Positions 25,063 to 38,728 of a stretch of DNA of 64,000 bases are shown in pieces (positions within the stretch are counted from its first letter, which is position 1; the number at the start of each line of letters is the position of its first letter). Below the pieces are notes generated by a model. The model had not been told where the DNA came from. It did not search any database and saw only the letters and a program-made list of their open reading frames with translations. Made by a program: the position numbers and the translations under genes. Where the stretch lies: contig CM073895.1 of the NCBI GenBank assembly GCA_037176705.1, forward strand, positions 5,852,551 to 5,916,550. The letters run 5' to 3'. This stretch comes from Molossus alvarezi (lineage: Eukaryota; Chordata; Mammalia; Chiroptera; Molossidae).

Positions 25063-26885
25063 GAGAAGGGAGGAGGAAGAAGAATGGGAAAGGAACCTCT
25101 AGTCTCTGATAATTAAGCAATTTAATTCTACAATCCACAGGTAAAAGAATAACACATAAAAAAATTTCACATTTTAACAGAATGATAATAAAAGAACAAC
25201 AAATCAAAATTTGTGATAAGATTTCACTTTAGAAAGCTACAGGGAAACTGATCAAATTAACCCCCCAAAATAGAAAAGAAATAATAATAAGACTGAAGAT
25301 CAATGGAACAGAAAACAGACAAATAGAGAAAAATCAATGAAACCAAATGCTAGCCATCTGAAAAGATCAATAATGTTGATAAACCTCGAATTAGATTAAG
25401 AGGAAACAAATGAACAATATCAGGAATAAAAGGTCAAAATTATAGATCCTATAGACATTAAAAATATAATATAGGAATAATTTGATATTTTTAACAATAA
25501 ATTTGATAATCCAGATAAAATGGATAAAACATTTAAAAGACACAGATCAACAGATTACCAAACTGGCACATGAAGAAATGTACAATCTGAAAGGCCTATG
25601 TCTATTTATAATTCTAAACTCCCCATAAAAAAATATTCCCAGATGGCTTCACTATGAAAAATATCAATCCTTTACAAACTCTGTAAGAAAAGAGAGGAGG
25701 AAATACTTCCCAACTAATTTTTTGAAGTTAATCACTCTGATATCAAAACTAGACAAAGATACTACAAAGAAAGATTATAGCTCAATTTCCATCCTAAACA
25801 CAAATGTAAATTTTTAACAAAATATTAACAAATTGAATCCAATAGTACATAATAACTAAGCAGGATTTATCCTAGGAATGCATAGTTAGTTTAACATTTG
25901 AAATCAATCAATGTAATTCACTAAATTAACAAAATAATGTATAACAACAACAACAACAAAATAATAGTACCTGCCAAAATTCAACACTCATTCATGATAA
26001 AAACCTCAATAAACATATATCAAATAAACATAGATATGAAAGGGAACATTTTCAACTTGATTAAAAAACAGGGAAGAAAAAACACTACAATGTACTTAAC
26101 GGTGAATGACAATATTCTCTCCCTATGATATGAAAGAAGGCAAAGATGGTCAGTCTCATCATTTCTGTTCAGTATTGTACTGAAGTCCAAGCAAGAACAA
26201 TAAAGCCAAAAAAGAGAGAGATAAAACTGCTTTATTTGCAAATGACATAATTGTGTACACAGAAAATCCTAAGGAACCAACTAGAGAGCTTCTGGATTTT
26301 AGCAGGACCCAAGAATACAAAGTCAACACATAAAAACTGATTATATTTCTATGCTATCAGTGAACACTTAGAAATTGAAATTTAAAAAAGAAAATTTTAT
26401 TAATAATAGAATCTTCAAAGTGTAATTACTTAGGATAAATGTAACAAAGCATGTGTAAGCCTATATATGAAAAACTACAAAATCTTACTAAAAAAAATTA
26501 AAGAATGCTTTTATAAAAATGAAGAGATATGTTATATTCACGGACTAGAAGATTTAATATTGTTAAGATGTCAATTCTTCCTAAACTGATCTATAGATTC
26601 AATGCAATTCCAATTAAAATTCCATCAAGCCTTTTTAATAATAGACACTGACAAGCTAATTCTAAAATTTATATGAAAATGCAAATGAACTAAAACAGTC
26701 AAAGACATCTTAAGAAACAAGTACAAAAGTAGGAAGACTTACACTACCCGAGTTCCTATAAAGCTACATATATTCAATATACTAAGGTACTGATAAAAAG
26801 ATAGGTATTAAATCAGTGAAACAGAATAGAATTCAGAAAAAGACCAAAAATATACAAGCAATTGATATTTAATAAAGGTATCAAG

Positions 26886-27161
26886 CCCTGGCCGGTTTGG
26901 CTCAGCGGTTAGAGCGTCGGCCTGCGGTCCAGAGAGATCCAGGTTCAGTTCCTGCTAAGGGCATGTACCTCAGTTACAGTTTATCCCTGGCCCTTGTTGG
27001 GTTTGTATGGGTGGCAGCCACTCGATGTGTCTGTCCCTTTCACGTCGATATTTCTCTCTCTCTCTTCTTCTCCCTCCCTCCTACTCTATCTGGACAAAAA
27101 ATGGAAAAATGTCCTCGGATGAGTATAAAATAATAATGATAATAATAATAATAATAATAAT
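26886..27161 (+). mobile_element. Ves-type SINE inside L1 with AAT-expanded tail
   Basis: Full-length copy with TSD aataaaggtatcaag (26871-26885 and 27162-27176). The A tail has become an (AAT)n microsatellite at about 27129-27166. Confidence 0.94.
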
Positions 27162-27343
27162 AATAAAGGTATCAAGATAATTAAATGAGAAAAATCTGTT
27201 TTCAACAAATGTTGCTCCAATAATTTATATCTGTGTGGAAAAGGATGAACTTTCACCCCCTACCTCCTATCACATACAAAATTAATTCCAAATGAATCAC
27301 AGACTTAAATGTAAGAACTAAAACTTCAAGAAACACAGAAATA

Positions 27344-27434
27344 GGCCTGGCCAGTTTGGCTCAGCGGTTGGAACGTCGGCCTGCAGACCAGAGGGTCCCA
27401 GGTTTGGTTCCCGCTAGGGGCACATACCAAAGAA
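27344..27434 (+). mobile_element. Head-only Ves SINE copy, 91 bp, perfect TSD
   Basis: Contains only the tRNA-like head, from ggcctggccagtttggctca to ggggcacatacc, followed by aaagaaa. The 16-bp TSD aagaaacacagaaata is perfect (27328-27343 and 27435-27450), so this is a complete insertion, not a broken longer copy. Confidence 0.9.
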
Positions 27435-27670
27435 AAGAAACACAGAAATAATCTTTGTAATCATGAGGTGATCAAAGACACTTTCATAAAAGAAAAGAAA
27501 TACATTGGACTTAAACAAAATTAAATATTTTACTCTTTGAAAGATATCATTACAAAAAAAAGTCATAGTATGGGAGAAAATATTCACAATACATATATCA
27601 AAGAACTTGTATCAATATTTTAAAAAACTCCTACAACAAAGTTATACTAAATACAAATAACTAAATTTTT

Positions 27671-27866
27671 TTTCCTTTATTAATTTCAGAGAGAAAGGGA
27701 AAGTGAGAGGGAGAGAGAGATAGAAACATTGAGAAGAGAGAACATCGATGGGCCGTCTTCTGCATGCCCCTGACTGGAGATTGGGCCCACAACCTGACCA
27801 GGAATCGAATCAGAGACCTCCTGCTGCCTGGGTCAATGCTCAACCACTGAGCCAAACCATCTAGAC
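27671..27866 (-). mobile_element. Ves-related SINE inside L1, 17-bp TSD
   Basis: Reverse copy of the subfamily with ctttattaatttcagagaga and aaccactgagccaaaccatc. TSD caaataactaaattttt is found at 27654-27670 and 27667-27683 relative to the element ends, so the 3' flank repeats the 5' flank. Confidence 0.85.
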
Positions 27867-28756
27867 CAAATAACTAAATTTTTAAAATCAGGCAAATGAT
27901 TTGATTGGGCAAAAATACTTCACAAAAGAAGATATACAAATGGGCAATAAAACATGAAAAGATGCTCAACATCACGAACAATCAGAAAATTCAAATTAAA
28001 ACCTTCAATGAGATACCACTATAAACCCATTAGAAAAGAATGACAACATCAAGCTTGTTGAGGATGGTGGTGAACTGAAATTCTAACACACTACTGATGG
28101 AAATACAAAATGGTACAACCAGGAAACCTACCTGACAGTGTCTTAGGAAGCTACCTGCACACATACACTGCATTCCTAGCATTCACAAGAGAAATGAAAA
28201 TACAAATCTACACAAAGACTGTTGTAACGATGTTCATAAGACCTTCATTCCTACTGGCCAAAAGCTTGGAACCAGCCCAAATGTGAATGGATAAAACACT
28301 GCCAATATCCATATGGTGGAATACTAATCAGAAATAAAAAGTGAACAACTGATACTGCAACCCCATAACTAAATCTCAAAGTTAGTATGCTGAAAGAAGC
28401 CAGACCAAGAAGACAACATAAAATATTCTAGAAAATACAAACTAACCTAAAATGAGAGAACAGTGGTTATCTAAGGCTGGAAGTTGCAAAGAATTATAAA
28501 AGGGCATGAAGTAACTTTTAGGGGTGTTGGAAATGTTTTGTATCTTGATCACTGTAGTAGTTCCTTCTGTATATATCTCTGAAAAAATTCATTAGATGGT
28601 ATATTTTATAGAGAAGTGTGTTATACATAAATTATATGCAGTAAGTTGTTTTTTAAATTACACACTAAAAATCTCCTTGGTCAATAAAAAACAAACAACA
28701 AAAAAATTGGGAGTCAAAAGAAATAATCCAGAAGAGCTTATATTTAAAAACAGGCC

Positions 28757-28956
28757 CTGCCCAGCTGGTGTGGTTCAGTTGGTTGAATGTCTTCCCCTGC
28801 ACCAGGAGGTCACCGGTTCAATTCCCAGTCAGGGCACATGCCTGGGTTGCAGGCTCAATTCCCAGCAGGAGGCATGCAGGAGGCAGCCAATTGGTGTTTC
28901 TCTCTCATCGATGTTTCTCTCTCTCTCCCTTCCTCTTTCTGAAATGAATAAAATAA
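28757..28956 (+). mobile_element. Ves-related SINE, cagctggtgtgg subfamily
   Basis: Head ctgcccagctggtgtggttc, middle cagtcagggcacatgcctgg, tail gaaatgaataaaataat. Probable TSD aaaacaggccc/aaaataggtcc. Confidence 0.85.
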
Positions 28957-30329
28957 TATTTTTAAAAATAGGTCCATGTAATTATTTTTATCATAAAGAA
29001 CTGACAGTTCAAAAATTTTCAATTAGTGACTGCAGTTTAAAAAATAAACTATTTAAATGCACTTATATTTAAATAGTCCTAATGAGTGTTACATACACTT
29101 CAATGTGGCCATACTGCAGTTTCTATGTATTTTAAATTTCTATACTGTCTGGGGGAATAGGAAATAGACACAGGTTTAGTCTAAACTGACATTTAAATGC
29201 CTAACCCTGTTTTGACTCTATGCTATATATACTCTGAGAAAACAATAAATACTTCTCACATGACAATCAATGTATTTATCTTTTTAATTTATTACTTAAC
29301 ACAGTTCAAAACTTCTGTTACTTCAAGGAAGTCAAATAAACATTAACTTCTCACAAGATTTTTCCATTCATTTCACTTTTCATTAAAGAAAGTGCCTACA
29401 ACTAAAACTCTCTGTGAACTACTACAACAATGAATTACAAGCCACTAAATTTTCTATTCATCACAAAATGAGCACAAAACTCTGTCCTTTGGTGACTGAA
29501 TGCACTTGTATTGCATAACCCAAGACACCTGAGCCATCCGGGGCTTTTCTTGACAAAAAGAATTTCAAAAGATGGGAAGGCAGCTTCATAGAAATAAAAA
29601 CTTATAAAACCAACCCCACCCTCGGCAATGCTTAAAAAACTTCAGAAGAAACTCGATACAAAGGACCAGGGGCAAAAGTAGCTCAAATTATTTCTGTGTA
29701 GAAGAATGTTCTCGCAGAAACCGCAGAGGGTTTGGAGTAGAAAGGGAATAAATCCGATAAATTCATGAAAGTGCCAAAAATAAATTTAATTAAAAATGGT
29801 AGTATCTTCATTATTCAGAATTCAACTGATCACTGTACTCATGAAAGGAGAATTTTTTCATAGAGCTTTTATACAAAAAACTCAACAGAAAACAAGCTCA
29901 TAACCAGGAGTTCCTTTGAACATACATACAATTTTAGGGTATTTTGAGTTCAGGGACATTCATACCTATATCTACCACAGACACTGTTTGCAGTACCACC
30001 AATCTCTGAATCTCAGTCTCCTCATTTGTAGAATAATCTCAAAAGCCCTTTTAGCTGTACCAATATATGTTCAGAAGACGATTCTTTATAAAAACAAAAA
30101 CTCTAAGTATCAAATAGGTGAGAAAGTAAACAAATATATACTTGGGAATGTAAAAAATCATTCAGTTATTTAGAACATGGTATATCCAGAGCAAGATCAT
30201 TCAACCTCCAACATACAAGAAAGTACTATAATGTTATGTAATACCCCAGAAACACATTTAGACCAGGAATAAAAATCAAACATCACATATCATATATTCA
30301 AATACCTACATGCTTCCTTAAAAGCAAGG

Positions 30330-30500
30330 TGTGTATTAGAAAGATCTCTAAATTGGGAAACCGAGTTATTTTTTACCCTCCATTAAGAACCTTTTGGGTT
30401 CACAAGTCATCTGGCCTTTCTGAGCCTTTGGTTTTGATCTATTTAGAAACTGAAACAGATGATCTCCTAAGTCCCTGCCAACTATAGTAACCTCTCAAGA
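30330..30500 (+). repeat. MIR-like fragment
   Basis: Weak MIR order: tctggcctttctgagccttt, then gaaacagatgatctcctaag and tccctgccaactatagta. Too decayed for subfamily. Confidence 0.5.
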
Positions 30501-31029
30501 AAAACCAAAAAGGGTGCTTACATTTAGTTAATAATCAGAAGTTGCTCAGCCTCATACTCAATGTCTTATGTAAAGATATACATAACCATCTAAACTCTGT
30601 TTTAGTATATCAAAAATCCATAAAACTTATTACTACTTCCTTCAGATTTAATGATTTCACAGTAGTAACCACATAAAAAAGAATTACTTCAAGAAACTTT
30701 AAAATATATTAAGTTCCTTAAACAGCCCCTATAGGATATAATCAAAAGTCCAAAAGAAATATCCAAAACAGTAAATGGTCTGTTTAATCACATTGTGACG
30801 AGGTTAATCAGATGAGTAATCACAGCGAGACGTCTTACAACCACCTCAGTACCTTTAGGCTCACTTGTTACATTTTACTCTAGGTTTTTTTATGGACTTT
30901 ATTTTTAAAACTTAATTTTGTTTTATAATCATGTGAAATATTTACATGGTTCCAAAGTCAAATCTATAAAAAACAAATGTGGTCAAAGTAATCTAGATTC
31001 TCCAGTCCTTCCATACATTTTGAATACAG

Positions 31030-31235
31030 GGTCTCAGACACAGAGACAGCATTGCTGACCATAAAAAGGCATGGGTCCTGGATTCAAATCTTGAGTGTAT
31101 GACCTTGGATCATGGCTTCATGGCTCTAAACTGTTTCCTTGTGTCTACAGTGGTAATAGCAACATTTCAAAGGGGGTGTTGTGAGGATTAAATAAGATCA
31201 TCTATGCATAGCATTCAGCTTTGTGAGATCTCAGT
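31030..31235 (+). repeat. MIR SINE
   Basis: Order matches MIR: ggtcctggattcaaatcttg, gtgtatgaccttggatcatg, then ttgtgaggattaaataagat. Confidence 0.8.
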
Positions 31236-31509
31236 AAAGATTGACCACTAGCCCTAGGCTCTCCTTTGAGCTCACATAGTCCTGGAATTCAGGTGCAGGT
31301 TAGGAGATGAACCTGAAGATGCTCCATCACTGGCCTGAGGTTAATGGAGTCCGATGACTAAGAATACAGCTCATCTTTCAACCCCAGCACCATACCACAG
31401 TACTTACTCCTAAGATCCCAGGGTCCTCCAAGTTCCATGCTCATCACATATTCCCTACCGTCAGCACAAGGGATAAAGAATGTTCTTCCCACCAGGGTGA
31501 CTTCAAAAG

Positions 31510-31515
31510 ACTCAC
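31510..31515 (-). other. Duplicated copy of the RERE splice donor (cryptic 5' splice site)
   Basis: The far copy of the SINE TSD (31510-31520) reads ACACA|GTGAGT on the minus strand, identical to the native donor at 31711-31721. Use of this copy would extend the exon by 201 nt. The first extra codons are GTG AGT then a T run, and an in-frame TAA follows within nine codons, so the product would be truncated. Confidence 0.8.
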
Positions 31516-31520
31516 TGTGT

Positions 31521-33027
<1,507 letters not shown>

Positions 33028-34864
33028 TCAGGCAGGCCCTGGGAACAGGTACAGGAGCTTGCTAGATCTCTAGGCAGCACTGAAATAACAGCAAAACCCT
33101 GAGTCACTGAAACGCGCCTGCAGCACATTTCAGGATCATTTCAACATAGATTTCACAATGGACTACTTAATCTCTATTTACAAGACCAGCAAACAGTGTC
33201 AAAGTTAAACCAAGGCCAGAAAGATCCAAAGAGCAAAACAGAAATGGACATGTATGAATAAAAAAAATAAAAAATGTTTCAGGAGATTACAGCACCCTGA
33301 TAAAGAAAGAAAAAAAACACACATTTCTAATATAACAGGTTTATAAAGAGACATCTACAAATAATGAAATCTCACCTAAGGATATTTGTTTAAAAATTAA
33401 ATGAACCATCCTGTTAAATTAATGCTCTTCTCAAGAGAGTCCATGTGAGTCATGGTAAACATCAAAAAAAGACATAGAACTGGAGCTAACGTTACAAGTA
33501 GAGTAGAACGAAATGAAGGTGGCAGAAATTAGATGAGCAGTGGCTTCAGGAGAGGACTGCTTATGAAGGGGCAGGAAGGAACTTTTGGAGATGACAGAAA
33601 AGTTCTGTGTCTTGATATAAACTGTCACAGCAGACTGAACAGAACATAGTAATATATGAACAGTTCACTGTATGCAAAGGACAATGAAATCTTTGAAGAG
33701 TATTTGAATACGAGTGCTCAACAACCAAGACTCTAAGTCAGCTGCGATTTAGAGACTCGAATACCTTTTCTCATCGTCACTCTGCTGCGGCAAAACAAGC
33801 AGGTGCTACCGTACCCATAAGAGATCTATGAAAAGACATACATGTTCTTATTTTCCTAAAATTTGAATATGGACATGTTAGTCTAATATTTTAAACTAAG
33901 AGCTGCAGTTTAAAAGCTCCAGTGTCCACAGAACCCAGGCAAAAAATCTGAAATGAATTAAACAGGCTTAGTATAAGGCAGCACTAATAGAAATAAAATG
34001 AGAGCCACATAATTCTGTTCAAATATTCTAGCATCTACATTAAATAAAACACCACACCCCAATTTGGACTAGGTACATTCCAAGTGCTCAAAGGCACCTG
34101 TGGCAGTGGCTCTGGACTGGAAGTGCAGGTATTAGGTCCTAAAGAATGAAGGGAACCAGGGTGAAATGGAGAGCGGTGCCCCATCCTGGGAATGCTGACA
34201 CTCAGGAATAAGAAGTAGCATTTGTGCATTGTCCAGTTTTTTCCAAAGTCCAAAAATCTTGATTATTATGAGAAAGCTCATGGTTTTAATGTTCGTCATT
34301 CAAGTTTTTAAAACAATTGTTTGCCAAAACAAATCAGTAGGCTATGTGGCTCTCAGGCATTGAAGAAAGCATTGACTTGCTCCAAAGATCCTCTTCTTTA
34401 ATTTAGTACTGACTTCTATCACATTTTATTGGGTGCCACAGTTAGTTCTGCTTAATATACAGTGAATGTATTGAAATAACATTAAAACACAATAGATATT
34501 CATATCAAAAGATCTTTTAACATTTGTACTGAGCTCTGCTTCCCCAGTATCAGGCACAGAACCTAGTAGAGCAGCTCTCCAATGGTTGGTTGTTAAATTA
34601 ATTAAAAAGTACTATTGTTGTGAGGGAGGACCAACTCCCCTAGAGAAAAATGGGCTAGAAATATAATTAGTTAGTTTACAAAACGGAAATGCATATGGCT
34701 TTTAATGGTAGGAAAAGATTACTTGCTGAGAACTATTAATTAATGACAGTAAGATACCATTTCCCCTCCATCAGGTTAACATAAATCTCTTAAGTGTGAC
34801 AATACGTAAGTCTACATTGCTAATATGAATGCAAAATGGTACAATCTCTATGGGGGGAAATTTT

Positions 34865-35117
34865 TTTTGTTTTGTTTTGTTTTTTTTTTTTTAGTCCTCA
34901 CCCGAGGACCTTTTTTGATATTTTGTTCAGATACAGTGGGAGGGAGAGAGAAAGAAACATCGACGTGAAAGGGACACATCGAGTGGTTGCCACCCACACG
35001 ACCCAACCAGGGCCGGGGACAAACTGCAACCGAGGTACATGCCCTTAGCGGGAACCGAACCCGGGTCTCTCTGGACCGCAGGCCGACGCTCTAACCGCTG
35101 AGCCAAACTGGCCAGGG
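34865..35117 (-). mobile_element. Ves-type SINE inside L1, 17-bp TSD
   Basis: Reverse near-consensus copy with a TTTTG-repeat tail. Perfect TSD ctatggggggaaatttt (34848-34864 and 35118-35134). Confidence 0.95.
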
Positions 35118-35508
35118 CTATGGGGGGAAATTTTGTAATATCCTAAGCATTACATGTGCACTTGCCCTCTAAGCCAGCCAGCCCCCTTCTAGAGATATAC
35201 CCCACAGATATGTTGGCAAAAATGTAAAAATCTATATGTACAGGTTATTACAGCATCACTTGCAACAGCAAATGACCGGAAGCAACCCAAATACCCATCA
35301 ATAGGGACTGGAGAATGAACTGTTACGCGCACTCAATGGAGTTCCATGAAGTGAGAAAGGAAACAAGGGGACTCTGTGCTGCTGTACTGTTAGAAGGTAA
35401 AGAAAGGGGGTATAGATATGTATATTATGCTACTATTGATCTAGAAACAGAAGGTGGGAGAATATAAATAGGAAGAAATCATAACCTTAAATTAAAAAAC
35501 AACTATCA

Positions 35509-35719
35509 GCCCAGCTGGTGTGGCTCAGAAGATTGAGCATCATCGCATGGACTAAGAGGTCCCAGTTCCATTCCCAGACAGGGCACATGCCTGGGTTGTA
35601 GCTCGATCCCCTGTAGGGGGGTGTGCAGGAGGCAGCCAATCGATCTTTCTCTCATACATTGATGTTTCCATCTCTCTCTCCCTTACTCTCTCTCTAAAAA
35701 ATCAATAAAAACATATTTA
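35509..35719 (+). mobile_element. Ves-related SINE, cagctggtgtgg subfamily
   Basis: Head gcccagctggtgtggctcag, middle acagggcacatgcctgggtt, tail atcaataaaaacatattt. A second SINE was inserted into this tail. Confidence 0.88.
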
Positions 35720-35720
35720 A

Positions 35721-35981
35721 GCCCTGGCCGGTTTGGCTCAGCAATTATCGCGTCAGCCTGCAGACCAGAGAGTCCTGGGTTTGGTTCCCGCCAGGGGCAT
35801 GTACCTGGGTTGCAGTTTGTTCTCTGCCCCAGAAGGGGTTGTGTGGGTGGCAACCACTCAATGTGTCTCTCTCACATCAATGTTTCTCTCTCTCTCTTCC
35901 CCCCTCTTTCCCTCCCACTCTATCTGAAGATAAATGCAAAAATGTCCTCAGGTGAGGATTAAAAAAAAAAAGGAAAGAAAG
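35721..35981 (+). mobile_element. Ves-type SINE nested in the tail of the preceding SINE
   Basis: Full-length copy starting gccctggccggtttggctca. The probable TSD aaaacatattta/aaaacatattaa (35709-35720 and 35982-35993) lies in the tail of the 35509 copy. Confidence 0.9.
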
Positions 35982-37581
35982 AAAACATATTAAAAAAACA
36001 ACAACCACAATTATCTGTTAGGAAGAGAGGGAACAAGGGAAGGAGACAGGGATAGAAGGTAGACTTTTGGATATACTTTGTTTATATAATTAACTTTGGA
36101 GCCGTGTAAATTATTTTACACAATTATAAATACAAAATTAAGTTTAGAAAATAATAATCCCTTAAAAACTCTGAAGCAAAATGAAACAAAGCACCTAAAT
36201 ATGCATTGAGTTACTTCCTCTTCAGGAACTATCTTAAGTAACTAAAACGCCTTGTTTTGCCTTTACAACCTTAGTGGGACATACTGTGAGGCCAAAAAAA
36301 AAAAAAAATTAATAGTAAACTGTTTTGGATAATCATATTATTTGTATCAGTGTGAGTACTGCTATTCTGAGCTGCTCAAATGTATTATGGGATTAAAGCA
36401 TATACTTATGCTGGTGTCATTTAAAAAAGGAATTTAAGAAATAAGAAAAAGATACAGATTTGGATGAAAGAAAAATAAAATTAATATAAGATCTATATAA
36501 AAATTTGAATTTGAACTATAAGAAGCCATGATATATTTTATCTTTAAAAAAAGAAGAAAATGAAAGCAAAAGCCTATTTCCTAATCCATTCCCTAAAAAG
36601 GCCTGGAAACAGTAGCCAACCTAATAACAATAAACTCCCTAGCAGCCAGGAAAAAAAATACATCACTTCCCACTGAAATAATGAGGGCTCTTATGCGAAA
36701 AGTTTAATTCCAGATCTAGGGTAGAGAATGTAACAAGATGAGACATTACAATCATGTCATACCAGATAAAAGGAACCTACCAAAGTCCACTAGGGTGGAG
36801 TCAAAAGGACACAGAAGACAGCAGGAAGAGGCTCTTATCTATCCCCAAAACAGATCATTTAATCATCAATTAGAATAACTGCAACAGTTAGCATATAATA
36901 AACAATCTTAAACCTACTGGTCACTGCTGAAAGGTATTGGGGGAACCAACTCCGTATTTTGAAATCTGTACACTGAGGGGAGAGTCAAGCATTAATCTTT
37001 CTTTTCCTATGATCCAGGGAATCAAATAGTTAAGGGGGAAGCTTCATGTAGTCAGCTAATAAATCAAGGAATGGTAGGATGAGAATATCACCATTTTGAG
37101 ATCCCTAATTAAATAGTGGGTCTAAGTAACAAGCAAAGGCTGCAAATCATCATTAAAAGACACCAGTGCCTCCTGGTAGACCCACAGAGCACCAACTTCA
37201 ACTATTCTTGCCAGGTAAGAGTACCAAACTAGAGTGTGATTAAATCCCTAGACTTAACTACTAATTTTCAAGATATGCCCAGGACAAGGGAACAAGTTTA
37301 ATGACACACAAAGATTCGAACAGCCAAATCCAGACAGTGGAACACCCTATAGGGCAAAATACTCCGCTTATTCAACCCATATATTGAGAGGGGGGAGAGA
37401 AATATGAGAAACATGAATTAAAAGAGATTTATGAGATATATCAACCAGTTGCAAAGCACGACCCTTATTTAGATTCCAACTTGAACTGTAACTCCCCAAA
37501 AAAAGAGAGAAAGAAAGTGAGAGAAGCAATTAGGGTAACATGGACATGGTGGACACATGAATATTAAGAAATTGCTCATTT

Positions 37582-37817
37582 TCGTCGGCCCGTGGACCAA
37601 TGAGTCGCGGGTTCGATTCCGGTCAGAGTCACATACCTCGGTTGCGGTTCGTCCACAGCCCTGGTCAGGGTTGTGTAGGAGGCAGCCAGTCAATGTATCT
37701 CTTTCACATCAATGTTTCTCTCCCCCTGCCCCCTCCCTCTCTTCCCCACCTCCCTCCCACTCTATCTGAGATAAATGGAAAAATATCCTCGGGTGAGGAT
37801 TAAAAAAAAAAAAAAAA
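37582..37817 (+). mobile_element. 5'-truncated Ves-type SINE
   Basis: Begins at tcgtcggcccgtggaccaat, so about the first 30 nt including box A are missing. Both flanks carry aagaaatt-ctcattt (37566-37581 and 37818-37833, one mismatch), so truncation happened at insertion. Confidence 0.88.
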
Positions 37818-38560
37818 AAGAAATTCCTCATTTCTATTAGGTGTGATATATTGTGACTGTTTCTTGAAAGAGCTCTTATATTTAGGATATTTACAAGTGA
37901 ATGATACAGTTCTGATTCATTTCAAAATAATGGTGGAAGAGATGTGAGAAAGAATAAATTAAACAAGTTTTACAATAATATGTGTGAAAGGAGAGTAATA
38001 AGGATTAAGGAGGTTTACTGTACTTACCATTCCCTACTTTTGCATATGTTAATATTTTACCTAATAACAAAGTTAAAAATTTTAAGAAGGTAAATGTTTC
38101 CAATTCATAAAAAGATCCTGTTATATTTGGTGCTCTGAAACATTTCTTTTTGAAGATAAACCATACAGAATATATTTAAAATCTGACATTAAAAAAATAT
38201 CTGATTTTAAGTGAAAGTATACAAAAATCCAAGCATAGTAAATCTGTTAACTTCTAAGAACTTAAGCATCTTTTACTTAAAAACCACTTTTTCTGTTATG
38301 GTAGGGAGAAAAAAAATCTGTAAAATAAAACTCTACTACAATGATCTCGAGCCACTGGAAACACACAGAGGAAGAAAAAAAAATAGGTGTTAAAATAGAG
38401 TGGGAAGAAAGAGCAGAGAGAGGGAGATGTAATCGAGTGGTACCAGGCTGGTACTGGATCCCCTGGTTAAAACATAAGTCCTAGGCCTGAAGGCACAGAA
38501 AATACAGTGGAGAGATGGTAGTCAGCACTACCGAACAGGTCACACCAAGAAAAGAATATA

Positions 38561-38728
38561 CAGTAGGTCCTTTTGTTCACTGTCATTTCATTTTAATGCT
38601 GGAGATATGCGATAGGAACTTTAGTTTACTCTTGTTTGTACTAATCAGCCTATGGTAAAATTGGTTTCATTATATGTTGTTTCACTTAGTCGCAGAACCT
38701 ATCAACAATGTTAAGTGAGGACTTACTA
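38561..38728. mobile_element. TA-flanked MITE-like DNA transposon remnant
   Basis: The left end cagtaggtcct is preceded by TA. The right end aggacttacta is its near inverted complement. The interior includes tatggtaaaattggtttcat and gcagaacctatcaac. Size and ends fit a non-autonomous Tc1/mariner-pogo (Tigger-like) element of considerable age. Confidence 0.65.

Larger units (their letters stand above)
24040..28640 (+). mobile_element. Large decayed L1 (ORF2 to 3' end), split by four SINEs
   Basis: Successive blocks match L1 ORF2 in order: aagatataccatgtaaataa, aacattccaatatatgaaac, gcacatggaatattcaccga, tgaccacaacagaactaaat, ggatttatcctaggaatgca, ttgcaaatgacataattgtg, tcaatgcaattccaattaaa and a 3' end near tgtatcttgatcactgtagt. 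Many stops and frameshifts leave no coding capacity. Removing SINEs at 24242, 26886, 27344 and 27671 leaves about 3.8 kb of L1. It lies antisense to RERE. Confidence 0.85.
34740..36170 (+). mobile_element. Decayed L1 3' half, split by three SINEs
   Basis: Pieces match L1M: accatttcccctccatcagg, gagatataccccacagatat, acccaaatacccatcaatag and, beyond the SINEs, ggatagaaggtagacttttg and gagccgtgtaaattatttta. SINEs at 34865, 35509 and 35721 interrupt it. Confidence 0.75.

Noticed and set aside
28596..29072. 158-codon plus-strand ORF
   Set aside because: It spans the end of a decayed L1 and a SINE, with no protein family resemblance.
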